64,000 nt of DNA from positions 124,001 through 188,000 of the forward strand of contig NZ_CP110139.1 in the NCBI RefSeq assembly GCF_025979885.1, written 5' to 3'. Positions 1-7,958 of this stretch are shown here, in pieces. The notes under the pieces are model-generated. The model was not told where the DNA came from. It did not search any database and saw only the letters and a list, made by a program, of their open reading frames with translations. Within the stretch, counting starts at the first letter, position 1; every line of letters begins with the position of its first letter. The stretch comes from Hymenobacter sp. YIM 151500-1 (GTDB lineage Bacteria > Bacteroidota > Bacteroidia > Cytophagales > Hymenobacteraceae). A program made the position numbers and the translations under genes.

Positions 1-567
1 GCGCGGCCCGGCCAGTTCCGGTACCTCGCAGTGGCTGGCGAAAAACATCCCGAACTCGGTGGCGTACTGCATCGCCCGCAGCAACACCGCTGGGTCGTGG
101 GTGGTGTCCCCGTCGTCGGTGAGCATCTTCACCCCAAGCTCGCGCATGCCCTCGATTTCCGCCAGTTCCTTGCCCTCGCGGTTCTTGGTGACGCAGCCGG
201 AGGTATACACCGGAATGCGGGACCGGTGCTTGGCATTTTCCAGCACGGTGGCAATAGCGGTTGCCGAGTCGAGGGCCGGGCGGGTATTCGGCATCATGAC
301 CACGCCGGTAACGCCGCCATTGATGGCCGCTTCGCTACCCGTGGTGATGGTTTCCTTGTTCTCAAATCCCGGAGCGCGGAAATGAACGTGGGCATCAAAC
401 ATGGCCGGCATCAGCACCCGACCGCGCGCGTCGATGACCCGGGCACCCTCGGGAATGGCTAGGTTGCTGCCGATATGCTGAATTTTTCCTTCGACAATCA
501 GGACGTCGCCTTCGACAAGCACAGGTGAATTTTCAGAGGCGATGCGGGCGTTTTGAAGGAGAAGCAT
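1..567 (-). CDS. pyrC: Dihydroorotase, N-terminal part (cut by window edge)
   Basis: The 189 readable codons begin at an ATG at 567 and run off the left edge, so the C-terminal half is missing. Dihydroorotase interconverts carbamoyl aspartate and dihydroorotate in de novo pyrimidine synthesis in the cytoplasm. The visible part has the amidohydrolase opening: a beta-rich N-terminus, the metal-binding His-x-His in DAHVHFRAPG at about residue 60, then GGVTGVVMMPNTRPA, typical of the family. The usual sequence after the two histidines is FREPG; here Glu is replaced by Ala. It lies 96 bp downstream of pyrB on the same strand, so the two probably share a transcript and its control. A related hydantoinase-type amidohydrolase cannot be excluded without the rest, but the pyrB neighbour favours pyrC. 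Confidence 0.9.
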   Translation of the reverse strand, partial: MLLLQNARIASENSPVLVEGDVLIVEGKIQHIGSNLAIPEGARVIDARGRVLMPAMFDAHVHFRAPGFENKETITTGSEAAINGGVTGVVMMPNTRPALDSATAIATVLENAKHRSRIPVYTSGCVTKNREGKELAEIEGMRELGVKMLTDDGDTTHDPAVLLRAMQYATEFGMFFASHCEVPELAGPR

Positions 568-663
568 GAATGGATGAGTGCGGTAAACCGGCAGAGGGGG
601 TGGGGGTATTTAGGCTATTGGGAATGAAAATACACGGGCGGCACTAGCCGTCGCGTCCGGCAT

Positions 664-1644
664 TTAGGGCATAGTTACTGGTGAGCTAGCTCGCTGCGGG
701 GCAGCATACGCTTCCTGCCGCGGGAACTCCCCGCCCGGCGTGAGCCAGTCGAGTACGGCCATGCGAACGGAGATGCCGTTTTCAACCTGGTTGGTGATAA
801 GGCTGCGCTCGTAGTCCATGACGGCGTCGCACAGCTCGACCCCCCGGTTCACAGGGCCGGGGTGCATGATGTAGAGGCCGCGTTGGCGGATTTCCGCTAG
901 CCGGTCGTTGGTGATGCCGTAGACCCGGTGATATTCCCGAAGGCTGGGGAAAAACTGCACGTCCTGGCGCTCCATCTGCACGCGGAGCAGGTACACCACA
1001 TCGGGCGCCCAGGCCATGGCCGCCTCGTAGTCGGTGAAGCGGCGGATGCTTTCCGGGACATACTTGGGCACCAGGGAGCCTGGGCCGAGGTAAGCAACCT
1101 CGACGCCCAGCTTTTGCAGCAGGGTGCTGGTGGAGCGCGCGACGCGGGAATGGAGGATATCGCCGATAATGAGGACTTTTTTGCCCCTGGGGTCGGGAAA
1201 TTTTTCCTGGATGGTGAAGGCGTCCAGCAGGGCTTGGGTGGGGTGCTCGTGCGCCCCGTCGCCGGCATTGATGACCGACGCCGTGGTTTGGCGGGCAATC
1301 ATGCCGGGCAGGCCGGAGTGACCGTGGCGGACGACGATGTAGTCGGTGCGCATGGCCTGCAGCGTCTCGATGGTTTCGCGCACCGACTCGCCCTTGGTGA
1401 TGGAGGAATGGTCGACGTTGAAGTTCGTCACCTCGGCCGAGAGGCGTTTGGCGGCCACCTCGAAGGAGGAGTGCGTCCGGGTGCTGGCCTCATAGAACAG
1501 CATGAGCACGGACTTGCCCTCCAGGGCGGGAATTTTCTTCACCGAGCGGGTGAACAGTTTTTTAAAGCTCGTGGATTGGTCGAGCAGGAACTCGATTTCC
1601 TCACGGTGCAGGGATGCAATGTCGAGCAGGTCTTTACGTGCCAT
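664..1644 (-). CDS. pyrB: Aspartate carbamoyltransferase catalytic subunit
   Basis: PyrB condenses carbamoyl phosphate with aspartate, the first committed step of pyrimidine synthesis. The 326 residues are close to the usual length for the catalytic chain. The carbamoyl-phosphate loop reads STRTHSSFE at residues 54-62, where most family members have Arg instead of His. The mobile loop with SSITKGES, the HEHPTQALLDAFTI block and the HPGPVNRGVE segment near the C-terminus are all present. No regulatory subunit gene (pyrI) is nearby. The gene starts about 60 bases after a strong intrinsic terminator inside its own leader, which suggests attenuation control. pyrC follows on the same strand. Confidence 0.96.
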   Translation of the reverse strand: MARKDLLDIASLHREEIEFLLDQSTSFKKLFTRSVKKIPALEGKSVLMLFYEASTRTHSSFEVAAKRLSAEVTNFNVDHSSITKGESVRETIETLQAMRTDYIVVRHGHSGLPGMIARQTTASVINAGDGAHEHPTQALLDAFTIQEKFPDPRGKKVLIIGDILHSRVARSTSTLLQKLGVEVAYLGPGSLVPKYVPESIRRFTDYEAAMAWAPDVVYLLRVQMERQDVQFFPSLREYHRVYGITNDRLAEIRQRGLYIMHPGPVNRGVELCDAVMDYERSLITNQVENGISVRMAVLDWLTPGGEFPRQEAYAAPQRASSPVTMP

Positions 1645-1872
1645 TCCGGAGTTAGGGAAAAAGTGGCTGCGGGGCGGCAGCCGACGGACTCAATGGACAT
1701 AAAAAAACCGTTTCGGAATCCGAAACGGTGGCGGGGCAACACCCAGAAAAAACAACGGAAATGCCAGAGGCAAAATCGGGAGAACCGATGGTGGCGAAGA
1801 CCTTCCGGTCCACTCGCGGCTCCCGGCCGGGCAGGGTCCCGCGCTTCATCAACAAGTTTTTTGGCTGAAGCA
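1645..1872 (-). promoter_or_regulatory. Structured pyrB leader, putative attenuator
   Basis: Between a Bacteroidota-type promoter (1878-1906) and pyrB lies a transcribed leader of about 230 nt. Reading on the minus strand it holds a GC-rich segment with CCCGGCCGGG nested between CGCGG and CCGCG, then a second region, then a 10-bp terminator hairpin with seven Us, then about 57 nt to the pyrB ATG. A terminator between promoter and gene is the hallmark of transcription attenuation. I could not find the usual PyrR-binding loop sequence and no pyrR lies upstream, so the ligand or protein is unknown. A 73-codon ORF (1652-1873) spans the leader and could be a leader peptide, but has no obvious codon bias. 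Confidence 0.6.
1701..1729 (-). terminator. Intrinsic terminator in the pyrB leader
   Basis: On the minus strand a stem ACCGTTTCGG/CCGAAACGGT with a three-base loop is followed by seven T. It sits 57 bases before the pyrB start rather than after a gene, so it should regulate pyrB rather than end an upstream transcript. Confidence 0.8.
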
Positions 1873-1877
1873 TGATG

Positions 1878-1906
1878 CAAAGCTACGGCATTGTTACGCC
1901 CGTCAA
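1878..1906 (-). promoter_or_regulatory. pyrB promoter
   Basis: The minus strand has TTG (1906-1904), 18 bases, then TAGCTTTG (1885-1878), matching the Bacteroidota primary-sigma pattern TTG/TAnnTTTG. Transcription would start near 1872. Confidence 0.6.
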
Positions 1907-2038
1907 CTCATCGGCAATGGTAATTTTTTTTTCGCACTGTTTTTCTCAAATTTCATTTTCGACCTAACGGGCTAAACGACATACTTTTTGTTGTTCTTTT
2001 CGCCAGCAAAAAAATTATGACTCACGTAACCAATTGCT

Positions 2039-2419
2039 TTGCAAGCACAAGCCATCTTATCTTTAGCTCTTTATTCCGCAGCCTCAGCTGGCGGGCCGCC
2101 ACTCTCCGGCGGCAAGCAGCCCTTCGTCCCCGCGGATTCGGCGGTGGCGCTGCCCGTGTTTCTGCAACGTATGCTGGCCCCGCAGGGCAAGTGGTACCAG
2201 ACCAAGGGATTTCTCGTCTGCCGGCTTGGTGAGTTGTATAAGTATTCCAACGTGAGCACGTCCTTGGTAGCCTATGTGCTAGAATTAGCAGCGCCGTTTC
2301 CAGACCCATGTTTCTCTCTGCAAGCCGTGCGCGTAGTTTCCGGACCCGTGCGCGTCAATCCTGACGACAAATCGGGCTTTGCGACGGTGAACCAGGCTTT
2401 GCAAGGGGTAACCCACTAG
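2039..2419 (+). CDS. Hypothetical ORF, doubtful
   Basis: This 126-codon ORF begins at a TTG with no better start in frame. The N-terminus is hydrophobic and Ala-rich and could be a weak signal peptide; the remainder has a plausible mixed composition with three Cys. I recognise no family. It occupies an otherwise empty 750-bp space between divergent pyrB and the end of the hexosaminidase. An ATG at 2017 lies in a different frame. It could be a fragment or remnant of an older gene, or not coding at all. Confidence 0.25.
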   Translation: MQAQAILSLALYSAASAGGPPLSGGKQPFVPADSAVALPVFLQRMLAPQGKWYQTKGFLVCRLGELYKYSNVSTSLVAYVLELAAPFPDPCFSLQAVRVVSGPVRVNPDDKSGFATVNQALQGVTH

Positions 2420-2597
2420 TGCAACGCTGAACTAAGCACTACCACAGTATACCGCGGGGCCCCAGCCCAGTGTCAGCCATCGGCGGGCTTCGGGCCCGCG
2501 ATGGTTCGCGCCTCTACAATCGTTCTTGCATTCCACTCTGGTGGGGAAGCTGGAGCCTCTCAAATAGCGAACATGGGGCCAGAACTCCGTACTATTA

Positions 2598-2631
2598 GGT
2601 GTAGCGCGAACTGTACAGTTCGCGCTACACC
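2598..2631. repeat. Perfect 34-bp palindrome after the GH20 gene
   Basis: The sequence GGTGTAGCGCGAACTGT is followed immediately by its exact reverse complement. It lies 8 bp beyond the hexosaminidase stop codon. There is no clear T-tract, so it is not a standard terminator. A related but imperfect inverted repeat with AGCGCGA/TCGCGCT arms lies at 55475-55498, suggesting a dispersed REP-like element. Confidence 0.8.
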
Positions 2632-2639
2632 GCTACCGC

Positions 2640-4715
2640 TTACTTCGCTTCCACCAACCGGCGCAGGTGGGGCAGCACGGCCAGCTCGGTTTGGCCGGCG
2701 GGGGCTTTGGCGGCGTCGAGCTGCTGGCGGACGGCGGCCAGCCAGGCGGGCGTGGGAGCCTGGTTTTTCTCCAGCAGCCGAAGGCGCTCCAGGGCCAGGG
2801 TGGCGCAGGTTTTCAGGTTGACAGAGAGCGGGGCGTACTCGCGCAGGGTAAGGTTTTGCTGAAGCACGGGCTGCACGCGGGCGTCGTTTTGCTGCCACTG
2901 TTCCAGCTGGCTCCGGACCTGCTTCAGCATCTTTTTCGTTGAGGTGGAACGCTGGTTAGCGGGTAAGCTGGTAGAAGCCAGCAGGCTATCCACCCGCCAG
3001 CCAAACTCTCGCGCTACATCCGACTCGGCCGGGGCAGCGTCAACGAGGCGGTTCAGGGGCGTTTGGGTGGTGTACTTGAAGCCCTGGAAGTGGCGCTTGT
3101 ACTCCTTCACGGGCTCTAGCACGCTGGCTAGGGTGCGCAGGGGCGGTAGGGCGGCGGGCGTACCAGCCAGCTGGCGTAGGAGCTGCTCGGGAGCGGTGCG
3201 GTGATGAAGACCCAGGCGGTCCAGGTCCTGGCTCACCAGGGCCAGGCGGCGGTACATATCGGGCACGTTGCGCACGGTGGCGGGGCTCCAGAGCCGCTCG
3301 GCCACGGCGGCGGTTCGGGGCCAGATGCGCGAATCCACGATAACGCTGTCCACAAACTCGGCCCACATAGTGGCCTCGCCGCCCAGCACCAGCTGCCGCT
3401 GCGCCTCGGTAAGCGGGGCGTCCTGGGGCAGCGGGTCCACGGCGTAGTGGGTGGCGGCGCTGTAGTTGAGGTCGATGTAGTAGCCGTTGGACAGCAGGGT
3501 TTGGTGGCCGGCTTTGGCCGCTTCGTAGAGGCCTTTGCGCCCTCGCCAGCTCTGAATCACGGCATCTGGCGGCAGGCCGGGGCCCAGAATTTCGTCCCAG
3601 CCAATCATTTTCTTGCCCTGGCGCGTTACCATGCCCAGGATGCGGCGGTTAAAGTAAGTCTGCAAAGCGTGCTTGTCGGGCAACCCTTTGTCCGTCACGA
3701 AGCCCTGCTGCCGCATAAACGCCACGATGCGCGGGTTGCGCTTCCACTGCCGTCCGTCGTTCTCGTCGCCCCCGATGTGGAAGTAGGGGTCCGGAAATAG
3801 GCCGGCCATTTCCGTGAGCAGGGTATCGAGCAGGCCGTAGGTGGATTCCTTGGTGGGGTCCATGGCAATGTTGAGCACGCCCCAGCGGCGAGCCACCCCG
3901 TACACCGAGTCGTTGGAGGCCAGGCGCGGGTAGGCGGCCAGCCAGGCCGTGGCGTGGCCGGGCATGTCCAGCTCCGGCACCACCCGAATGCCGCGCCGGG
4001 CAGCGTAGCGCAGCACCTCGCGCACCTGGGCCTGGGTGTAAAACTGCCCCTCGCCGCCCACGGTGTGTAGGCGGGGCAGCGTGCGGCTCTCCACCCGGAA
4101 GCCCTGGTCGTCGGACAAGTGCCAGTGCAGCACGTTGAGTTTGGTGGCCCACATGGCGTCGAGGTTGCGCTTGATGACGGGCAAGGGCATGAAGTGGCGG
4201 GCCGCGTCGAGCAGCAGCCCCCGCCACGGGAAACGGGGGGAGTCGGTAATGTCCACTTCCGGCAGGTACAGGCCTTTCTTCTCCACCAGCAGCAGCTGCC
4301 GTAGCGTAGCCAGCCCCCGCAGCACGCCCAAGTGGGTGGCGGCATTCAGAGCCACGCCCATGGGCGTCACCCGCAAGCTGTACGACTCATCTTCGCCTAC
4401 TTTGAGCAGGTTGCCCGGCCGGCCGTATTGAACGACCAAGCTGGCCGTGGGCAGGGGAGACGTCAGCCGCTGCGGAACTCCTGTACCCGGCTGTTGCAGC
4501 CGCGCTACGGCCTCGGCCACCGCCGAGTCGGCCGCCAGAGTAGCCGGGCCCTGGCTGGGCGTAAACACCTGCCAGGACAGCCCCGATTTTACTTGAAAAC
4601 GCCCGGCGCCCCAGCGGGCTTCGGCCGGTACGGGCAGCAGAGTGCGGGTATCGGTGGGCTGGGCCGCCAGGGGAGAGGCCAGCAGCAAGAGAAAGAAAAC
4701 AAGAAGGCGCATCAA
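2640..4715 (-). CDS. Beta-N-acetylhexosaminidase, GH20, secreted
   Basis: This 691-residue protein should remove terminal N-acetylglucosamine or N-acetylgalactosamine from chitin or glycan oligosaccharides in the periplasm or outside the cell. A signal peptide (MMRLLVFFLLLLASPLAAQ) opens it. A GH20 N-terminal alpha/beta domain covers about residues 25-155, and the catalytic TIM barrel follows with LHWHLSDDQGFR near 197 and the catalytic Asp-Glu pair in HIGGDEND (D317, E318). The C-terminal 150 residues are a helical extension common in Bacteroidota GH20 enzymes. It stands alone, with a palindrome just after its stop and a giant inverted repeat upstream of its start. No SusC/SusD pair is near, so it does not belong to a visible polysaccharide utilisation locus. 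Confidence 0.94.
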   Translation of the reverse strand: MMRLLVFFLLLLASPLAAQPTDTRTLLPVPAEARWGAGRFQVKSGLSWQVFTPSQGPATLAADSAVAEAVARLQQPGTGVPQRLTSPLPTASLVVQYGRPGNLLKVGEDESYSLRVTPMGVALNAATHLGVLRGLATLRQLLLVEKKGLYLPEVDITDSPRFPWRGLLLDAARHFMPLPVIKRNLDAMWATKLNVLHWHLSDDQGFRVESRTLPRLHTVGGEGQFYTQAQVREVLRYAARRGIRVVPELDMPGHATAWLAAYPRLASNDSVYGVARRWGVLNIAMDPTKESTYGLLDTLLTEMAGLFPDPYFHIGGDENDGRQWKRNPRIVAFMRQQGFVTDKGLPDKHALQTYFNRRILGMVTRQGKKMIGWDEILGPGLPPDAVIQSWRGRKGLYEAAKAGHQTLLSNGYYIDLNYSAATHYAVDPLPQDAPLTEAQRQLVLGGEATMWAEFVDSVIVDSRIWPRTAAVAERLWSPATVRNVPDMYRRLALVSQDLDRLGLHHRTAPEQLLRQLAGTPAALPPLRTLASVLEPVKEYKRHFQGFKYTTQTPLNRLVDAAPAESDVAREFGWRVDSLLASTSLPANQRSTSTKKMLKQVRSQLEQWQQNDARVQPVLQQNLTLREYAPLSVNLKTCATLALERLRLLEKNQAPTPAWLAAVRQQLDAAKAPAGQTELAVLPHLRRLVEAK

Positions 4716-4825
4716 GGGGAGAAGTGGCGTCAGGCAAAAGGCGAAGATAGAAAGCAGCCAGGGTCATTGCGAGGCGGGGCCTATCCGTTTTGGACAATCC
4801 TTACTTCTCAAAAGTCCTGCCGTGT

Positions 4826-5259
4826 GGCCTCACCCCCCGGCCCCCTCTCCCGTGGAGAGGGGGAGCCTGACGCCAGGTCGTTCTGCGCCGCCCTGTCGGC
4901 TACCGCCTCCAGAACGGCTACCAATATAGATGGCAGCAGGTGTCACGGCCGCATAGCGGCCTACAGGTTTGTAAAGCAGATAGAGATAGATGGGGAAGAA
5001 CAACATAGCGCCGCGTAGCGGTGCAAGAAACGCCAGAACGTCTCTTGCACCGCTACGCGGCGCCACACGTGCCTGTCTTATCTGGCTACAAACCTGCTGG
5101 CCGCTATGCGGCCGGAACGTTCATATTGGTAGCCGTCCTGGAGGCGGTAGCCGTCCTGGAGGCGGTAGCCGTCCTGGAGGCGGTAGCCGACAGGGCGGCG
5201 CAGAACGTCCTACGTCAGGCTCCCCCTCTCCACGGGAGAGGGGGCCGGGGGGTGAGGCC
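4826..5259. repeat. Giant inverted repeat, about 215-bp arms
   Basis: The left arm runs from GGCCTCACC at 4826 to about 5036 and the right arm from about 5041 to GGTGAGGCC at 5259. Successive blocks pair in mirror order: the CCCCCTCTCC box, GTTCTGCGCCGCC, the TACCGCCTCCAG unit, GGCCGCATAGCGGCC, and finally a near-central GCGCCGCGTAGCGGTGCAAGA pair. The arms differ mainly by extra copies of an 18-bp unit in the right arm. The outer end touches the DUF58 stop codon at 5260. Whole-element pairing would give a cruciform or a very long RNA hairpin. Confidence 0.85.
5128..5199. repeat. 18-bp tandem repeat in one hairpin arm
   Basis: The unit GGTAGCCGTCCTGGAGGC occurs three times in a row (5128-5181) and a fourth diverged copy follows. 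The opposite arm has only one counterpart (about 4896-4923), so the expansion happened in one arm after the inverted repeat formed. Confidence 0.85.
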
Positions 5260-6603
5260 CTATATCAACCCCCGCGCCTTAAACTCCAGGTACTTGTTGA
5301 TGGTGTTCACCGTCAGGTTTTGCGGGGCGGTGAGCAGGGCATGAATGCCGTAGCGGTTCAGCTCGCGCACAATCTGGCGCTTTTCCTGGGCGAATTTCTC
5401 GGCTACGGTCTGGTTGTAGACGTCTTCGGTCGAGGTAGCGGGGGCGTCGAGGAAGGCGCGCAGCTCGGTGTTTTCAAAAAACACCACCAGCAGCAGGTGG
5501 TCCTTGGCCATGCGGCGCAGGTAGGGCAGCTGACGGTGCAGGCCCGACAGCGTTTCAAAGTTGGTAAACAGAATAAGCAGGCTGCGCTGCCGAACCTGAG
5601 TTTTGACTGTGATGTAGAGCCGCTCGTAGTCGGTTTCGAGGTATTTGGTTTTCTGGCGGTACAGGATTTCCAGCAGCTTGCGCAGGTGGCCGCTGCGGCG
5701 GTCGGCGGGCAGCAGGGCACCGGGCTGGTGGGAGAAGGTAATCAGGCCGGCCTTGTCGTGCTTGATAAGGGCAATGTTGCTGACGACGAGCGTGGCATTG
5801 ATGGCGTAGTCAAGCAAACTCAGGCCCTCGAAGGGCATGCGCATCACCCGGCCCTTGTCGATAAGGCAGTACACCTGCTGGGCCCGCTCGTCCTGGTAAT
5901 GGTTGACCACCAGCGCATCGGCGGCCTGGGGCGTGCTGGCCCGGCGGGCGGTGGCCTTCCAGTTGATGGTGCGCGGGTCGTCGCCGGCTACGTAGGGCCG
6001 GATTTGCTCGAACTCCAAGCTCTGCCCCACACGCCGGATGCGCTTCACGCCCACTTCCGTTAGGCGGTTATGGATGGCCAGCAGCTCGTACTGGCGCATC
6101 TGCAGAAACGACGGGTACACCGGTACTACCCGCTTCTCATCAAACCGAAACCGCCGCCGCACCAGCCCCAGCGGCGAGGCCACGTACACGTTCAGGGCCC
6201 CAAACTCGTACTCGCCCCGCTTGGTGGGCCGCAGCTGGTAGCGAATGATGCTGGTTTCGCCGGGCTTAATGGCCGCCCGAAACAGCACGTCGCGCCGCTG
6301 AAACTGGTGCGGAATCTCGTCGATGGTTTGGGTGCCGATGGGGAAGCGGTACAGGTTTTCGAGGTAGAGGGCCACGTCGTTGTCGGAGCCGTTGGCCAGC
6401 TTGTCGCCCAGCACCCGCCGCCCAAACACGCCGCCCCCCGCCGCATACAGCAGGGCCACGTCCAGAAGCGTGAGCAAGACAAGCAGCCCCAGCAGCACCT
6501 GTAGCGGCGCCAGCAAGGCCGGCACGAAAAACGCCACCACCAGCCCCACGATCAACGCCGTCAGGAGAAGGAAGAAGCGGGTGGAGAGGAAGAGGGACTT
6601 CAT
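5260..6603 (-). CDS. DUF58 domain membrane protein
   Basis: Two hydrophobic segments at residues 10-30 and 33-55 anchor this 447-residue protein in the inner membrane. The DUF58 signature LEFEQIRPYVAGDDPRTINW follows at about residue 200 and leads into a von Willebrand A-like fold. In many bacteria a DUF58 protein is encoded beside a MoxR ATPase and is thought to act with it in envelope processes; the biochemical role is not established. Here moxR lies directly upstream on the same strand, but 119 bp with a long inverted repeat separates the two. This protein is the last member of the cluster that starts near 12199. Confidence 0.9.
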   Translation of the reverse strand: MKSLFLSTRFFLLLTALIVGLVVAFFVPALLAPLQVLLGLLVLLTLLDVALLYAAGGGVFGRRVLGDKLANGSDNDVALYLENLYRFPIGTQTIDEIPHQFQRRDVLFRAAIKPGETSIIRYQLRPTKRGEYEFGALNVYVASPLGLVRRRFRFDEKRVVPVYPSFLQMRQYELLAIHNRLTEVGVKRIRRVGQSLEFEQIRPYVAGDDPRTINWKATARRASTPQAADALVVNHYQDERAQQVYCLIDKGRVMRMPFEGLSLLDYAINATLVVSNIALIKHDKAGLITFSHQPGALLPADRRSGHLRKLLEILYRQKTKYLETDYERLYITVKTQVRQRSLLILFTNFETLSGLHRQLPYLRRMAKDHLLLVVFFENTELRAFLDAPATSTEDVYNQTVAEKFAQEKRQIVRELNRYGIHALLTAPQNLTVNTINKYLEFKARGLI

Positions 6604-6620
6604 GCAGGGACAGTGGTTAT

Positions 6621-6720
6621 TTCTCGCAGTGTTTCGCAGTGGTGGCGCAGTGTTTCGCAGTGTTCAGACGTCAGCACACTGCGAAACACTGCGCTTTTCC
6701 ACTGCGAAACACTGCGAGAA
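6621..6720. repeat. Inverted repeat between moxR and DUF58 genes
   Basis: The arms 6621-6663 and 6676-6720 pair over blocks of 22 and 19 perfect bp, with a small bulge between. Each arm contains the motif CGCAGTGTTTCGCAGTG twice. The outer right edge is 2 bp from the moxR stop codon (TAG, 6723-6725). The loop is 12 bases. There is no T-tract. Confidence 0.9.
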
Positions 6721-6722
6721 AC

Positions 6723-7805
6723 CTACCGTGGTACTTCAATCTGCTGCAGAATCTGCTTCACGATGTCGTCGGGGGTGCCGCCTTCCATTTCGCGCTCCGG
6801 CGTAAGCTGAATGCGGTGGCGCAGCACGGCGGGGGCCAGGTACTGGATGTCTTCGGGTGTGGCAAAGTCGCGGCCCCGTAGGGCGGCTAGGGCTTTGGCG
6901 CCGTTGAGCAAGGCCAGCGAAGCGCGGGGAGAAGCGCCCAGGTACAAGCCTTTGTGGGCGCGGGTCTGGCCTACGAGGCAGGCAATGTACTCCAGCAGCT
7001 TAGGCTCCACGTGCTGGCGGCGCACCTGCTCCCGCAGCCGCTGCAAGTCCTCAGCCGACACCACCGGCTGTACTGTGTCCAAGGGCGCCCCCCCGAAGCC
7101 GGCGTGGTGGCCCTGCAGAATCAGCACTTCCTCTTCCAGTGTAGGGTAGCCCACGTTGAGCTTGAACAGGAACCGGTCGAGCTGGGCTTCGGGCAGGCGG
7201 TAGGTGCCTTCCTGCTCCACGGGGTTCTGGGTAGCCAGCACCACGAAGGGCTCCGGCATGGCGTAGCGGGTGCCATCCTGGGTTACCTGGCGCTCCTCCA
7301 TCACCTCAAACAGCGCCGACTGCGTTTTGGCTGGGGCGCGGTTGATTTCGTCAATCAGCACCACGCTGGCGAAGATGGGGCCGGGCCGGAACTCAAATTC
7401 GGCCCGGTTGGGCCGGAACACCGAGGTGCCCAGCACATCGGCGGGCATGAGGTCGGGGGTGAACTGGAGGCGGCTGAAAGGCACGCTCAGCGTGCGGGCC
7501 AGCAGCTTGGCTGTGAGGGTTTTGGCCACGCCGGGCACGCCTTCCAGCAGCACGTGCCCATCGGCCAGCAGGGCCGTGAGCAGCAGCTCGGCCAGGGCTT
7601 GCTGGCCCACAATCACCTTGCCCAGCTCCTGCCGAATGGCGTCGGCGTGGCGGCTGAGGTGGCTGAGGTCGGTGCGGGGAGCAAAGGCCGATGGGGCCGC
7701 GGCCGCTTCTGGGGCCACCGGCTCGGGAGCCGAAGGATGAAGCGGTGCATCGGGTGCAAAGGAGTTGCTGGTAGGTTCAGCGGACGGCGGAAAGTCGGAG
7801 TTCAT
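6723..7805 (-). CDS. MoxR-family AAA+ ATPase
   Basis: MoxR ATPases are hexameric AAA+ chaperones that usually work with VWA or DUF58 partners. The 360 residues contain a proline/alanine-rich N-terminus (residues 1-45), Walker A GVPGVAKT at 89-96, Walker B VVLIDE at 148-153, and the MEERQVT and ATQNPVEQEGTYRLPEAQLD blocks typical of MoxR sensor 1 and neighbouring segments. The low-complexity N-terminal tail is longer than in most MoxR proteins. The start is preceded by an AT-rich spacer that probably carries a promoter. The DUF58 gene lies downstream, and DUF4350 and DUF4129 genes upstream, all on one strand. Confidence 0.95.
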   Translation of the reverse strand: MNSDFPPSAEPTSNSFAPDAPLHPSAPEPVAPEAAAAPSAFAPRTDLSHLSRHADAIRQELGKVIVGQQALAELLLTALLADGHVLLEGVPGVAKTLTAKLLARTLSVPFSRLQFTPDLMPADVLGTSVFRPNRAEFEFRPGPIFASVVLIDEINRAPAKTQSALFEVMEERQVTQDGTRYAMPEPFVVLATQNPVEQEGTYRLPEAQLDRFLFKLNVGYPTLEEEVLILQGHHAGFGGAPLDTVQPVVSAEDLQRLREQVRRQHVEPKLLEYIACLVGQTRAHKGLYLGASPRASLALLNGAKALAALRGRDFATPEDIQYLAPAVLRHRIQLTPEREMEGGTPDDIVKQILQQIEVPR

Positions 7806-7958
7806 TATACGAAAGCAGTGAAATGGCTACAAAGGAGGTGTGATATAATTACATATAATAAAATGTATACAAGTTAAAAATTAATGTTTACAGCAAGTGA
7901 GGGCGATATTGGAATAATTAAAAACTGGAAAAAGTCAACTTTACAGATCAGTGCAATT
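7806..7958 (-). promoter_or_regulatory. AT-rich spacer before moxR, possible promoter
   Basis: This 153-bp gap is far richer in A and T than the surrounding sequence (for example TTTTATTATATG and TAATTATATC on the minus strand) and interrupts an otherwise tightly packed cluster. I see no exact TAnnTTTG element. It may give moxR and DUF58 their own transcription start or bind a regulator. Confidence 0.35.

Noticed and set aside
1645-1872. PyrR-dependent attenuator or known riboswitch (TPP, SAM, ZTP, fluoride)
   Set aside because: I could not match any of their conserved core sequences in the leader; left as unknown type.
4990-6063. A plus-strand open frame beginning with a Gly-Ser-Arg-Pro repeat
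   Set aside because: The repeat is the 18-bp tandem array in the inverted repeat, and the rest is antisense to DUF58.
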